Positions 28,191-38,312 are shown, counted from the stretch's first letter. The stretch is 64,000 nucleotides of DNA from Caldilineaceae bacterium (GCA_022821585.1 JAJEDI010000032.1:1-64000); one strand, 5' to 3'. Notes: generated by a model from the sequence alone, not told the origin. Numbers and translations: made by a program.

Positions 28191-28637
28191 AATACGAAAG
28201 CCTGTGATATTCAGTCGCAGTCACAGGCGGTCCACACAGGGGAGTGGTCCAGGGCTTGAGGCCATGTTTCGAAGAGTTAAATCAAGAAGAATAGCGGTAT
28301 TTTCGTCCCGCTTTACTCAGAAACCCTACACTGAAAACTGCAATTTGTCAACAGTCCCGTTCATGTGGGGCAGGGCAATCGCATCTAATTTTGTGGGCCG
28401 AATTTGTTGAAATCGCGGCCAGAATAAAGCGCGGGTAAGTGGAAATCGTCTTGCGGTCGCTGGTTTGCGAGCAGAATTCGACGCGGCACAGGCCCTCAGT
28501 CGTTGAAATCATTCAGATTTCCCATCTTCGTGCCATCATTCGTGCACTCCCCTACGCCTGATCCCGACCTGGAAGGTAGTTCGGAAGCGTTTCGATGCTT
28601 TGACCAGATTCAGTTGCAATCGCCTTGTCATGTGGCG

Positions 28638-28982
28638 TGCATTCCAGACTTGGGGTGGGAGCGGGCAGGCACAAGGCCGGCACCTACGGGGATCTGATGG
28701 GACTGGTGGGACGTGGTCTGGCTTGACACCTTCGATTAGGCACCTGTTACGAATAGAGACACCAGGTCGGCGAGGCATGTTGTAGGAGAGGGGGCGTTGC
28801 GGGGGCGGAGCCCCCGCACAAGGGAGGGCCGAATAGGCCCGACCGCCCAGAACTGCAGGGGCTGGGGGCCAGGGGTTAGGGTTCAGAAGAGTCGATTTCC
28901 TTGGTTCAGAGTTGATGGCGGACTGGAAACGGCTCTGTTTCTTACGGAGGTGAAGGAGAGTTCGCGCCCATTTTGGGATGCA
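28638..28982 (+). repeat. MITE-like dispersed repeat, copy 3 (most complete, both termini)
   Basis: left TGCATTCCAGACTTGG, right CCATTTTGGGATGCA; internal hairpins GCGGGGGC-GGA-GCCCCCGC and GGGCC-GAATA-GGCCC. Confidence 0.78.
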
Positions 28983-29138
28983 CCTTAATCGGGGGCGTGC
29001 GGGGGTAAACAGGTAGATGGGGAGCTTTCTGCTTCAGTTCTTCCGGTTGGTCCCTTGCGATGGACGGGCCGGGAGGGGTGATGCGGGCGCGCGGTCAGGT
29101 GGAGGACTGGTATTGCCAGAAATACGGGGGGTCTTGTG

Positions 29139-30263
29139 TCAGGCAAGTTCCCAGCGGACGGCGACCACGTACTGGACAATCGGGTTTTCCTGCGTCCACT
29201 CGTGGAAGACGGTGAAGAGGGTGCCGTCGTTGAGCTGGATCGTGGTCGGATAGCCGATGTGCCAGTACAGATTGGGGACTGCTTCCGAGGGTGCGATGCC
29301 GCCGGAACTGATGACAAACTCGTTGGCGGCGTCCCAGCTCAGGCCATCCTCGGAAATGCAGCCGCGGATGCCCCAGGGGTCGCGGCGATGGCCGTAGGTG
29401 CAGAGCATGCGGCCGTCCTGCAGGAGAGTGAGGTCGGCAGGGTATCCCCAGAGGTTGGTCGGTTCGGGCCGGCTCCAGGATTCGCCTTCGTTGCGCGAAT
29501 AGTTGGTCCACATGTGTTGGTGGCGGTTGCGGACGCCGTGCATGGTGCGCATCATGGTGACCAGGGTGCCGTCGGCTGTGCGAGCGAGGGCGGTCTCGTC
29601 GAAGGAGATGATGTTGGCGGGGTCGTAGGCGATGGTGGCGTAGTATTCCCAGTCGCGACCCTTGTTGTCGGAGCGCATGAGGTATGAGCGGACGCGTTCG
29701 TGGAGGCTGTCGGTCTCCATCCAGGCGCGGGCGAACTGGTGCCCGTGGCAGGCCATCAGCAGGGAGCCATTCGGCAACTCCAGGACGCTATCGATGGGCT
29801 GTCCCCAACGCATGGGGGCTACGTTTGCCTTGTAAGCCTGCCCCCAAGTATAGCCGTTGTCCGACGAGGTGATGATGCCGACGCCGTCCACGTCACGGGT
29901 GCCGCGGGGCCTGTCTTGGGGTCCGAAGTCTTCCAGCATGCCCTTCTGGTCGACGAAAGCCCACTGGAAGTAGTTGACCAGGAGGGTCCCGTCTGAGAGT
30001 TGGGTGATGGAGGGTGTGTCGCTGCCGAAGTGATGGGTAGCGGGCCAGACCGTTACAACGGGGGCCTGCTCCCACGACTGGCCGTTATCGGTAGAGCGGA
30101 TCAGAAGAATGCTGTCGAAGTCGGGATGAATGTATCCGCTGGTCTCGTTAAAGACTACGACCACGTCTCCGTTCCGGAGTTGGGCGGCGCCTACCTGACA
30201 GGTGTAGCGGGAAGGGTCGTGATAGAGGGTGAGCTTTTCCGCATTTTTCATTACTTGACCCAT
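29139..30263 (-). CDS. BNR-repeat / sialidase-family protein
   Basis: SILLIRSTDNGQSWEQAP, GIITSSDNGYTWGQ, RSDNKGRDWE, NEGESWSRPE Asp-box-like repeats; ATG at 30263. Confidence 0.82.
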   Translation of the reverse strand: MGQVMKNAEKLTLYHDPSRYTCQVGAAQLRNGDVVVVFNETSGYIHPDFDSILLIRSTDNGQSWEQAPVVTVWPATHHFGSDTPSITQLSDGTLLVNYFQWAFVDQKGMLEDFGPQDRPRGTRDVDGVGIITSSDNGYTWGQAYKANVAPMRWGQPIDSVLELPNGSLLMACHGHQFARAWMETDSLHERVRSYLMRSDNKGRDWEYYATIAYDPANIISFDETALARTADGTLVTMMRTMHGVRNRHQHMWTNYSRNEGESWSRPEPTNLWGYPADLTLLQDGRMLCTYGHRRDPWGIRGCISEDGLSWDAANEFVISSGGIAPSEAVPNLYWHIGYPTTIQLNDGTLFTVFHEWTQENPIVQYVVAVRWELA

Positions 30264-30334
30264 TTTGGCGTCCGCTACCTTTCGCTGTGTCGGTTCAAAA
30301 AACGGATAGTCGAAGATGTGTTGAATATTCGAAA

Positions 30335-31210
30335 TCAGCCCTTGATGCCGACTTGGGTGACCCCTTCGATGAAGTAACGCTGGAGGATGAGAAAGAAGAT
30401 CAGCGTAGGCAAGGCGACGATGGCGACGGCGGCCATGGCTTCGCCGTAGCCGCTCTGTGTGGAGGTGCCCTGAATGTCCAGACGCGTGTAGAACGCCATG
30501 CCCACGGGCAGCGTTTTCCACTCGGTTTTGAAGGCGACCAGCAGAGGCCAGAGGAAGGAGTTCCAGTTGCTGGTGAAGATGAGGATGGCGCCGGCCAGGG
30601 TAGCGGGTCTTGCCAGCGGCAGCGCCACGCGGAGAAAGGTGCCAAGGCGGCTGCAGCCGTCGATGGCGGCTGCGTCCTCCAGCTCGCGCGGAAACGAGAG
30701 AAAGAACTGACGGTACAGGTAGACTGGGAAGACACTGGCCAGGGGAGGAATGATCAGGGAAGTGAAACTGTCCTGGACTTCCAGTCGCAAGACACCGATA
30801 AAGAGTGGAACGATACTCATCTCGGGCGGGATCATCAACGAACTGATCAGCAACCAGAAGATGACGGTACGTCCTGGGAAGTGCATCCTGGCCAGAGCGA
30901 AGCCGGTCAGTGACCCCAACACAAGACTGCCGGCGACGACACAGACAGAGGTCACGATACTGTTGATGAACCAGCGAATAACGGGGGTGTCGGCCACGAC
31001 AGTGCGGTAGTGCTCCCAGGTAATTTCGGTGGGAATCAAGTCCATACCGGCCAGGATCAGCCGGTCCGGCTTGACGGAGGTGTTGAGCATCCAGTAGAGC
31101 GGGAACAGCCAGAGCAGGGCGACAACTGCGCCGGGAAACCAGATGATGAAGGTGCGGATGAATCGCACCGACGAGCGGTTGTAGAGAGTGCTGAGGCCCA
31201 GGTTTGACAT
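30335..31210 (-). CDS. carbohydrate ABC transporter permease (MalG-like)
   Basis: LEDAAAIDGCSRLGTFLRVALPLARPATLAGA. Confidence 0.9.
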   Translation of the reverse strand: MSNLGLSTLYNRSSVRFIRTFIIWFPGAVVALLWLFPLYWMLNTSVKPDRLILAGMDLIPTEITWEHYRTVVADTPVIRWFINSIVTSVCVVAGSLVLGSLTGFALARMHFPGRTVIFWLLISSLMIPPEMSIVPLFIGVLRLEVQDSFTSLIIPPLASVFPVYLYRQFFLSFPRELEDAAAIDGCSRLGTFLRVALPLARPATLAGAILIFTSNWNSFLWPLLVAFKTEWKTLPVGMAFYTRLDIQGTSTQSGYGEAMAAVAIVALPTLIFFLILQRYFIEGVTQVGIKG

Positions 31211-31231
31211 TATCAGAGTCGCGCTTCGGTT

Positions 31232-32161
31232 CTAATTGCTATGTTCCCTTACCAGACGCGCACGAAGAAGCGTAAAGATCAAGATCGTGAGGAAGAGAAG
31301 GAGAGAAAGAGCGGCGGCAAAACCGAGACGGAAGCGGACGAACCCCTCATGGTAGATATAGGAGACGATGGTGGCCGAGTGCCCGCCAGGCCCGCCGCCA
31401 GTCATCAGGTAGACCTGGCCGAAGATACGGAAGGCGCTGATGATTTCGAGGGTGATGACCAGCCCCAACGCCGGAGTCAGGAGGGGAAGGGTGATGCGCC
31501 AGAAGGCCTGCCAGGCTGAGGCACCGTCGATGACGGCGGCTTCTCCCAGTTCGGCCGGAATCTCTTTGAGCCCGGCCAGAAGGATCACCATGTGGAACCC
31601 CACTGCCTGCCAGATGGTGACGAGGGAGATCGACTGAATGACCCACTTGCTTGTCGTCAGCCAACCCTGTTTGGGGATTCCAATGCCGTAGAGTGCCAGG
31701 TTGAGTAGGCCGGTCTCTTTCTCGAAAATCCAGATCCAGATGATGGCGGTGACGGTAATGGCGACGACATGGGGCGCGAAGAAGGCTGTCCGGATGGGGC
31801 CCGAGAACCACTGTTCGCGGTTGATCCAGAGCGCCATCAGGAGGGCAACGATGACGGTTCCCGGCACGACGAGCGCGGCCATCTGGAAGGTATTGCCCCA
31901 GACCTTGGGGATCCAGTCGTCCTGCATTGCTTCGCGGAAGTTGTCGAGCCCGACCCATTCCGGGTCACCGACGATACCCCATTCGTTGAAGCTGATGTAG
32001 ATGCCGAAGAAAATGGGGAGGAGGGTAATGACGATGAAAATGAGGGCGAATGGCAGAATGAAGAGGTACGCCTGCCAGTCAACGCGGCGTCCACGGTATC
32101 TGATTCTGGAGAGTCGGGAAAGCCAACCGTCCGGCGCGGCTCTGTCTACAAGGTGGGTCAT
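31232..32161 (-). CDS. sugar ABC transporter permease (MalF-like)
   Basis: GEAAVIDGASAWQAFWRITLPLLTPALGLV. Confidence 0.9.
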   Translation of the reverse strand: MTHLVDRAAPDGWLSRLSRIRYRGRRVDWQAYLFILPFALIFIVITLLPIFFGIYISFNEWGIVGDPEWVGLDNFREAMQDDWIPKVWGNTFQMAALVVPGTVIVALLMALWINREQWFSGPIRTAFFAPHVVAITVTAIIWIWIFEKETGLLNLALYGIGIPKQGWLTTSKWVIQSISLVTIWQAVGFHMVILLAGLKEIPAELGEAAVIDGASAWQAFWRITLPLLTPALGLVITLEIISAFRIFGQVYLMTGGGPGGHSATIVSYIYHEGFVRFRLGFAAALSLLLFLTILIFTLLRARLVREHSN

Positions 32162-32182
32162 CCACTGAATTCTCGGTTACGG

Positions 32183-32231
32183 GGAGTCCGGGCAGATAGA
32201 CACCCGTCGCTAACCGTTCTGCCCGGACTCC
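32183..32231. other. perfect 14-bp hairpin in SBP-permease gap
   Basis: GGAGTCCGGGCAGA-N21-TCTGCCCGGACTCC. Confidence 0.75.
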
Positions 32232-32240
32232 TGGCATTTA

Positions 32241-33656
32241 TCAGCTGCGATCATCCAGTATCTTCTGCCAAGCCGCTTCCAGATCGGCCAGGCCTTCTTC
32301 GATACTCTTCTCGCGTGCCCAGACCGGATCCATGGCCTTGGGTACGGTTGAACTGCTGCCGGCGTAGAAGGCGAACTCTCCGCCGTCGACCATATTCAGA
32401 TAGTCGAAGAAGCTGTACTCGACGGCTTCGGCAAAGGGTTTGCGCAGTTCCCAGTCAAGGCCGAGTGTCATGTAATCGGGATCGTCGAGAATGGAGCGGC
32501 GGGGCGGGGCGCCGCGTCCTTCGGTCACCCAGAGCATCGAGTTGTCAGAGAACCATTTGATTACCTTGGCTCCGGCGACCAGATGGTCTTCGGTGCGGCC
32601 GTCGGCGGTGAAGAGCGCGAGACCGTACTCGCGGGCTTCGGTTGTCAGCGTGTCGCCGATCAGGGAAACGGGCGCGGTAATGAAGTCAAGGCCTTCGGTG
32701 TTGACATAGCCGAAGAGCGTCCAGGGGCCGGTCCAGAAGATGGACCCCACCTGCTGACCGAATGCGCCGTAGCGGTCGGCAACGTCGCGGGATGACATCT
32801 CATGCTCGTCGAAGGTATCCAGCACCCATTGCGCGGCTGCAATCGGAGCATCGGTATCGTTGAATGTGACTCCTGTGCGGTCTGCGTTGAGAGGCTGCGC
32901 GCCGAGCTGCTGGGCGATGATGCCGAAGACGACGTTGGGCTGTACGCTGGAGCCGGTCATGAGGAACCCTGAGCGTGTGATCTGGTCGCCTTCCTTGACT
33001 GTCATGGCTTTGGACCATTCGATCAGGGAGGGGCCGTCGGCCGGCGGATTGCTGATGTCCAGGCCGGCTTCTTCGGCGTGACCGGAGTTGATCAAGGCGG
33101 CGATAGGCAGAATGTCCATCGTGATGGAGTAGAGTTCGCCGTCGAGTGAAGACCACTCGATGTACTGAGGCAGGAAGTCGTCCAGGTCGAGGCCGACCGT
33201 CTCCATGAGGTCGTCCAGGGGTGTAAGCCCGCCGGCCTGGTGCCAGACGGCGACATCGTTCATGGTGCGGAAGGAGATGTCGGGCGGGTCGCCGGTGGCG
33301 ATAGAGGCCATGATCTTGGTCCCCATTTCACCGCCGCCGACCTGCTCGTATTCGAGGGTGATATCGGGATGATCATTGGCCTCGTTGTAGTTGGCGCAGA
33401 AGCGTTCCCAGACCTGCGCGTCGGACGCGCCGAGGTCGTACCACATGACGATGGTTTCCTGCATTGGTGCGGGGGCCGCTTCCTCATCGCCGCCTTGGTC
33501 GGCGGCAGGCTCCGCGGCCGGCGCGCAAGCTGCCAGTGAGGACACCGCAAGACCGCCAAGGCCTACGGCCATCCCGCGCATAAGGGAACGCCGGCTGAGC
33601 AGTGGCGCACCTGCACTGTCATAACGGACGGTGTCTTTGGATTGTGCCTCTTTCAT
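32241..33656 (-). CDS. ABC transporter substrate-binding lipoprotein (Tat-type signal)
   Basis: LLSRRSLMRGMAVGLGGLAVSSLAACAPAAEP. Confidence 0.88.
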   Translation of the reverse strand: MKEAQSKDTVRYDSAGAPLLSRRSLMRGMAVGLGGLAVSSLAACAPAAEPAADQGGDEEAAPAPMQETIVMWYDLGASDAQVWERFCANYNEANDHPDITLEYEQVGGGEMGTKIMASIATGDPPDISFRTMNDVAVWHQAGGLTPLDDLMETVGLDLDDFLPQYIEWSSLDGELYSITMDILPIAALINSGHAEEAGLDISNPPADGPSLIEWSKAMTVKEGDQITRSGFLMTGSSVQPNVVFGIIAQQLGAQPLNADRTGVTFNDTDAPIAAAQWVLDTFDEHEMSSRDVADRYGAFGQQVGSIFWTGPWTLFGYVNTEGLDFITAPVSLIGDTLTTEAREYGLALFTADGRTEDHLVAGAKVIKWFSDNSMLWVTEGRGAPPRRSILDDPDYMTLGLDWELRKPFAEAVEYSFFDYLNMVDGGEFAFYAGSSSTVPKAMDPVWAREKSIEEGLADLEAAWQKILDDRS

Positions 33657-34125
33657 GGTTGCTCGCCTCCTCTTGTGGGTCTGGACAGATGCTTGCTTTC
33701 AGAGATTCAGGCACGAGTGACGGGTTGACGCACACCAAGCTGATTCTGATCGGTCAGACCCATTATAGTCACTCCGGGATTGACATCAAAACAGTATAAA
33801 TTTGTCTATTTTGCGGCCGGGACGCGTGTGCCTGGAAGGATGAGAGCCTTCGGGAAGGCTGTCAATTAATGGAGAGCAGCAACAGTCTCTGACGGGCTGT
33901 GCTTGCAATGACCGGGGTATTTAGTTTCAGGGCCGGGTAAGGCTGGACTGCTAAGGTTGTTAACGGTGGGAGATAGGAAGAACTGTGCGGCGATGAGGTC
34001 AGGAAGTGAAATAGGATTGTCAAGTCGTGGTCAGGGACTTAGGAGGGCTTACCCAGGAGGCGAATTGCGGAACGCGGGGTTGTGGAGGGGAAAGACAGCG
34101 GCTGGGGGAAACTTCCGTAGCCCGG

Positions 34126-34458
34126 TCACTGTGTTGACGCGGAGCCATTACGGCTCTTGGCGCTGTCGCGGTCGGGCTCGGTACGTTGGAGCAGCTGTTT
34201 GAGGGTTGCCTGGGCTCTCTCGCCTTTGCTCTGTCCTTGAATTACGGCTGAGGTGACTTTTTCTGCAGCCTCTTCGGTTTTGGCGCGGGCCTGGCTGCTG
34301 GCGTTTTGCAGATTCTCGAGGCCGGATTGGGCGCCGCCCAGGACTTTTCTCATGCCATGCACAGCCAGAAATGCGATGGCCAGCGGAATGAGGCAGAGCA
34401 GGAAGAGGTGGATTGAGATCCAGACGACGGACAGATTACGCCAGAATTCAAGTGACAT
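34126..34458 (-). CDS. small membrane-anchored hypothetical protein
   Basis: one hydrophobic segment (IHLFLLCLIPLAIAFLAVHG) then helical charged tail. Confidence 0.5.
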   Translation of the reverse strand: MSLEFWRNLSVVWISIHLFLLCLIPLAIAFLAVHGMRKVLGGAQSGLENLQNASSQARAKTEEAAEKVTSAVIQGQSKGERAQATLKQLLQRTEPDRDSAKSRNGSASTQ

Positions 34459-34746
34459 GGTTTTGCGGGAAGAAGGCCTGACATGACCAGTTGTCGAAGA
34501 CTTAGTTGTGCTTCAAACCAGGCAACAGGCATGCTAAGCGGCAGGAGAATTGTAACAGAGCCGAACGCGCCCGTCCAGACTCGCCTGCTCTCTTCACGAG
34601 GGCCATTTGTTAGCGCTGGCCTTTGCTTTCTGCTACACTGCCAACTGCGGTCACCAGGCGCTGATGTCCGGCGGCTGGGGAAGACGTATTCCATAGGGCA
34701 CGGGGCTCAGGCCACCGGTCTTTTCCTACATATTTGGAGTTTTGAC

Positions 34747-36936
34747 ATGACTGCACGCAGCGATTATCGACATGTATCTTATTTATGGGACGATGAAGTC
34801 GCGGCCGGTCTCGATCCGGTGGGGCGCCTTGTCTATCGTTCCAATCTGCTAGGCCAGGACCTGCGCATCACCAATACGGGAGGAGGCAATACGTCTTCCA
34901 AGTATATGGAGACCGACCCTCTGTCGGGAGAGACGGTCGAGGTGCTGTGGGTGAAGGGGTCAGGGGGAGACCTGCGCACGTCGAAGCGGGAGAACTTCTC
35001 GTCGCTGTACATGGACAAGATCCGGCAGCTGCAGGTGATCTATGACGCGGCCGGCGAGAAGGGGGTCAAGACGCCGATCGAAGACGAGATGGTGGGGAAG
35101 TATCTTCACTGCGTTTACGACCTGAACCCGCGGGCTTCATCGATCGACACGCCGCTGCACGCGTTCATTCCCGCCGCCATCGTGGACCACACGCACCCCA
35201 ACGCGGTCATCGCGATTGCCGCGGCGGAGGATGGCGAGGAACTGACGGCGGAGATATTCGGTGACCAGCTAGGCTGGGTGGACTGGCAGCGGCCGGGCTT
35301 CGACCTTGGGCTGGTGATGGGTGAGGCGGCAAAGGCCAATCCGGCGATGGAAGGCATCATGATGGGTGGGCACGGGCTGATCAACTGGGCCGGGGATGAC
35401 AAGGCCTGCTACGTTTTGAGCCTGGACATTATCGAGAAGGCAGCCCGCTATATTGAGAGCCGGGACAAGGGGGCAGAGACCTTTGGCGGACAGAAGTATG
35501 CGGCGCTTGCCGATGGCGAGCGGGAGGCGCTGCTGGCGGCGTTACTGCCTGCGCTGCGGGGCATGGTCAGCCAGGAGAATGTTTTTGTGGGCACGGTGCA
35601 GGCGGACGAGGCGATATTGCGCTTCGTCAACAGCCATGACGCGGCGCGGCTTGCGGAACTGGGGACTTCCTGCCCCGATCATTTCCTGCGTACCAAGATT
35701 AAGCCGCTCTACGTGGACTGGGAGCCGCGGACGAAGGACGTGGGGGCGCTGCTGGCGGAGCTGGAGAGCGGTCTGGCGAGGTACCGCCAGGACTACGCGG
35801 ACTACTACGACGCGCACAAACATCCGGATTCGCCGGCGATGCGGGACCCGAACCCGACGGTGATTCTGATACCGGGCGTGGGTATGATCGCGTGGGGGAA
35901 GAACAAGAGCGAGAGCCGGGTGACGGCGGAGTTCTACAACTGTGCGGTGGAGGTTATGCGGGGCGCGGAGACGGTGAGCAGGTACGCGGCGCTGCCGAAG
36001 CAGGAGGCCTTCGATATCGAGTACTGGTTGCTGGAGGAGGCAAAGCTGCGGCGGATGCCGCCGGAGCAGGAGCTGGCGCGCAGCGTGGTCGTTGTGGTCG
36101 GCGCGGGCAGCGGTATCGGGAGGGCGATCGCGCACCGGGTGGCGAAGGAGGGCGCGCATGTTGTCTGTGCTGACCTGAACGCGGAGGCGGCGCAGGCGAC
36201 TGCTGATGAGCTGACCGGGATATACGGGGTTGGAATCGGCGTGGCGGGTACGGGCATCTCGGCGTGCGGGCCGGCGATCGGATTGGGCGTGGATGCGGGG
36301 GACCGGGCGAGTGTGCGGGCGCTCTTCGATCAGACGCTGCTGGCCTATGGCGGCATCGACCATTTGGTGATTACAGCCGGGTACTACTACCCGCCGGATG
36401 CGAGCGGGCAGATTCCGGATGAGAAGTGGGACACGACGTTCGACGTGAACGTAAAGGGCGCGTATATCGTTGCGGATGAAGCGCGCAGGATCTGGGAGGC
36501 GCAGGGGCTGCCGGGCTCGCTGGTGATCGCGACGAGCGTGAACGGGGCGGTGGCGAAGAAGGGCTCGCTGGCGTACGACACGAGCAAGGCGGCGGCCAAC
36601 CATCTTGTGCGGGAGCTGGCGATCGAGTTGGCGCCGAATGTGCGGGTGAACGGGCTGGCTCCGGCGACGGTGGTGACGGGCAGCTCGATGTTCCCGCGCG
36701 AGCGGGTCATATCGGGGTTGCAGAAGTACGGGCTGCCGTTCGAAGAGTGGGAAAAGACGGAAGCGCTGCGGGACCGTTTGGCGGCATTTTATGCCGAGCG
36801 GACGCTGACGAAGCAGGCGATTCTGCCGGAGGATCAGGCCGAGGCGGCGTATCTGCTGTTGAGCGGGGCACTTGCGAAGACGACTGGGCAGATTCTCAAC
36901 GTGGACGGCGGGCTGGTGGAGGCGTTCCTGCGCTAG
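34747..36936 (+). CDS. bifunctional class II aldolase / short-chain dehydrogenase (rhamnulose-1-phosphate aldolase/lactaldehyde dehydrogenase-like)
   Basis: N-terminal ITNTGGGNTSSK...WVKGSGGDL, HAFIPAAIVDHTHPNAVIAIAA; C-terminal VVVVGAGSGIGRAIAHRVAKEGAHVV, SLAYDTSKAAANHLVRELAIELAP. Confidence 0.9.
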   Translation: MTARSDYRHVSYLWDDEVAAGLDPVGRLVYRSNLLGQDLRITNTGGGNTSSKYMETDPLSGETVEVLWVKGSGGDLRTSKRENFSSLYMDKIRQLQVIYDAAGEKGVKTPIEDEMVGKYLHCVYDLNPRASSIDTPLHAFIPAAIVDHTHPNAVIAIAAAEDGEELTAEIFGDQLGWVDWQRPGFDLGLVMGEAAKANPAMEGIMMGGHGLINWAGDDKACYVLSLDIIEKAARYIESRDKGAETFGGQKYAALADGEREALLAALLPALRGMVSQENVFVGTVQADEAILRFVNSHDAARLAELGTSCPDHFLRTKIKPLYVDWEPRTKDVGALLAELESGLARYRQDYADYYDAHKHPDSPAMRDPNPTVILIPGVGMIAWGKNKSESRVTAEFYNCAVEVMRGAETVSRYAALPKQEAFDIEYWLLEEAKLRRMPPEQELARSVVVVVGAGSGIGRAIAHRVAKEGAHVVCADLNAEAAQATADELTGIYGVGIGVAGTGISACGPAIGLGVDAGDRASVRALFDQTLLAYGGIDHLVITAGYYYPPDASGQIPDEKWDTTFDVNVKGAYIVADEARRIWEAQGLPGSLVIATSVNGAVAKKGSLAYDTSKAAANHLVRELAIELAPNVRVNGLAPATVVTGSSMFPRERVISGLQKYGLPFEEWEKTEALRDRLAAFYAERTLTKQAILPEDQAEAAYLLLSGALAKTTGQILNVDGGLVEAFLR

Positions 36937-37012
36937 CGGACCGGATCGAGTGGCTGGACCGAAGGCAGTAGTGAATAGGAAGAGCAAAGTTTGCGACACC
37001 GGAGAATAGTTG

Positions 37013-38308
37013 ATGCCTGATAGAGGATTTCCAAGCCCGGCTGCGCTGCGAAGCGGCGAGGTCGATCTGGTTGCGCATGTCGAAGAGGTCTGCGACCGCA
37101 TAGATGCTGAGGACTCGCTTATCCAGGCTTTGCTGCCGGAGCCGGGGCGAAGGGAGCGGCTTACGCGGGAGGCCGAAGCGCTGCTGGCCCGATTCCCCGA
37201 TCCGGCGCAGCGGCCGCCTTTGTTCGGGTTGCTTGTGGGCGTGAAGGACTTTTTTCGCGTGGACGGGTTCCCCACAAAGGCCGGTTCGAAGCTGCCGGCG
37301 GAGCTGTTCGAGGGGATGGAATCGGATGTGGTGACGCGCCTGAAACGGAACGGGGCGTTGATCGCGGGCAAGACGGTTACGACCGAGTTCGCGTACTTTC
37401 AGCCGGGCCCGACGCGGAACCCGCACAACACTGAACATACGCCGGGCGGCTCTAGCAGTGGTTCGGCGGCGGGTGTGGCAGCCGGGTTCTTTCCGCTGGC
37501 GCTGGGCACGCAGACGATTGGCTCGGTCATCCGACCGGCGGCGTTTTGCGGGATCATCGGCTACAAGCCCAGCTATGACCGGATCGATACGGCAGGGATG
37601 CTTTTCTTTTCGAAATCTGTGGACCATGCGGGGCTTTTCAGCCAGGATGTGGCAACGATGCGGCTTGCATGCTCGGCGCTGTTGGGAAGTTGGGACGACA
37701 ACGCTGGTGCGCCGCCCGACGATTTGCCGGCCCTGGCGGTCCCGGACGGCCCCTATCTGGAGGAGGCCGAGGAGGCCGGTTTGGAGCATTTCGAGAAGAC
37801 GTTGGACAGGTTGGCGGCTGCGGGGTTGCGCATCGAACGCGTTCCGTTCTTCCCGAACTATGCCGAACTTAACGTGCGCCACCGCCGTTTGACTGCGGTC
37901 GAAGTGGAGCAGATTCACAGGGAGTGGTACAAGTCGTATTCGGACCGGTACAGCGTACATATGCACGAGATCATGAAGACCGGGGCCACCGTTTCCGACG
38001 AGGAGCGGGACGGGATACGCGCGGACCAGTTGCGATTGCGGCACAAGATGGAGGAGGCGCTGCTCTCTTGCGGGGCCGATCTGTGGGTTGCGCCGGCGGC
38101 GCCGGGTCCGGCGCCGTACGGGATTCATTCGACGGGCAACCCGATCATGAATTTGCCGTGGACGAACGCGGGCGTGCCGGCGCTGGCAGTTCCGTCGGGC
38201 GAAACGGAAAACGGACTTCCTTTGGGCGTGCAGTTCTGCGCTCCCTTCGGAGGGGACGAGCGGTTGCTGGCATGGGGAGAGGCGATCGAAGCGCTGGTGA
38301 GAGGATAG
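37013..38308 (+). CDS. amidase signature family protein
   Basis: LLVGVKDFFRVDGFPTKAGSK, GGSSSGSAAGVAAGFFPLALGTQTIGSVIRPAAFCGIIGYKPSY. Confidence 0.92.
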   Translation: MPDRGFPSPAALRSGEVDLVAHVEEVCDRIDAEDSLIQALLPEPGRRERLTREAEALLARFPDPAQRPPLFGLLVGVKDFFRVDGFPTKAGSKLPAELFEGMESDVVTRLKRNGALIAGKTVTTEFAYFQPGPTRNPHNTEHTPGGSSSGSAAGVAAGFFPLALGTQTIGSVIRPAAFCGIIGYKPSYDRIDTAGMLFFSKSVDHAGLFSQDVATMRLACSALLGSWDDNAGAPPDDLPALAVPDGPYLEEAEEAGLEHFEKTLDRLAAAGLRIERVPFFPNYAELNVRHRRLTAVEVEQIHREWYKSYSDRYSVHMHEIMKTGATVSDEERDGIRADQLRLRHKMEEALLSCGADLWVAPAAPGPAPYGIHSTGNPIMNLPWTNAGVPALAVPSGETENGLPLGVQFCAPFGGDERLLAWGEAIEALVRG

Positions 38309-38312
38309 AACT

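Noticed and set aside
28536-28984. small ORFs across the repeat regions (also 13043-13389, 41569-42108, 53845-54199)
   Set aside because: Recurrent ORFs arise from the non-coding repeat family; frames not conserved between copies.
33845-33860. AGCCTTCGGGAAGGCT hairpin as possible riboswitch
   Set aside because: 7-bp palindrome only; no recognised aptamer core around it.
35542-37371. 609-aa minus-strand ORF
   Set aside because: Antisense to the aldolase/dehydrogenase fusion and amidase; R/H/P-rich shadow ORF.
36896-38128. 410-aa minus-strand ORF
   Set aside because: Antisense to the amidase signature gene.
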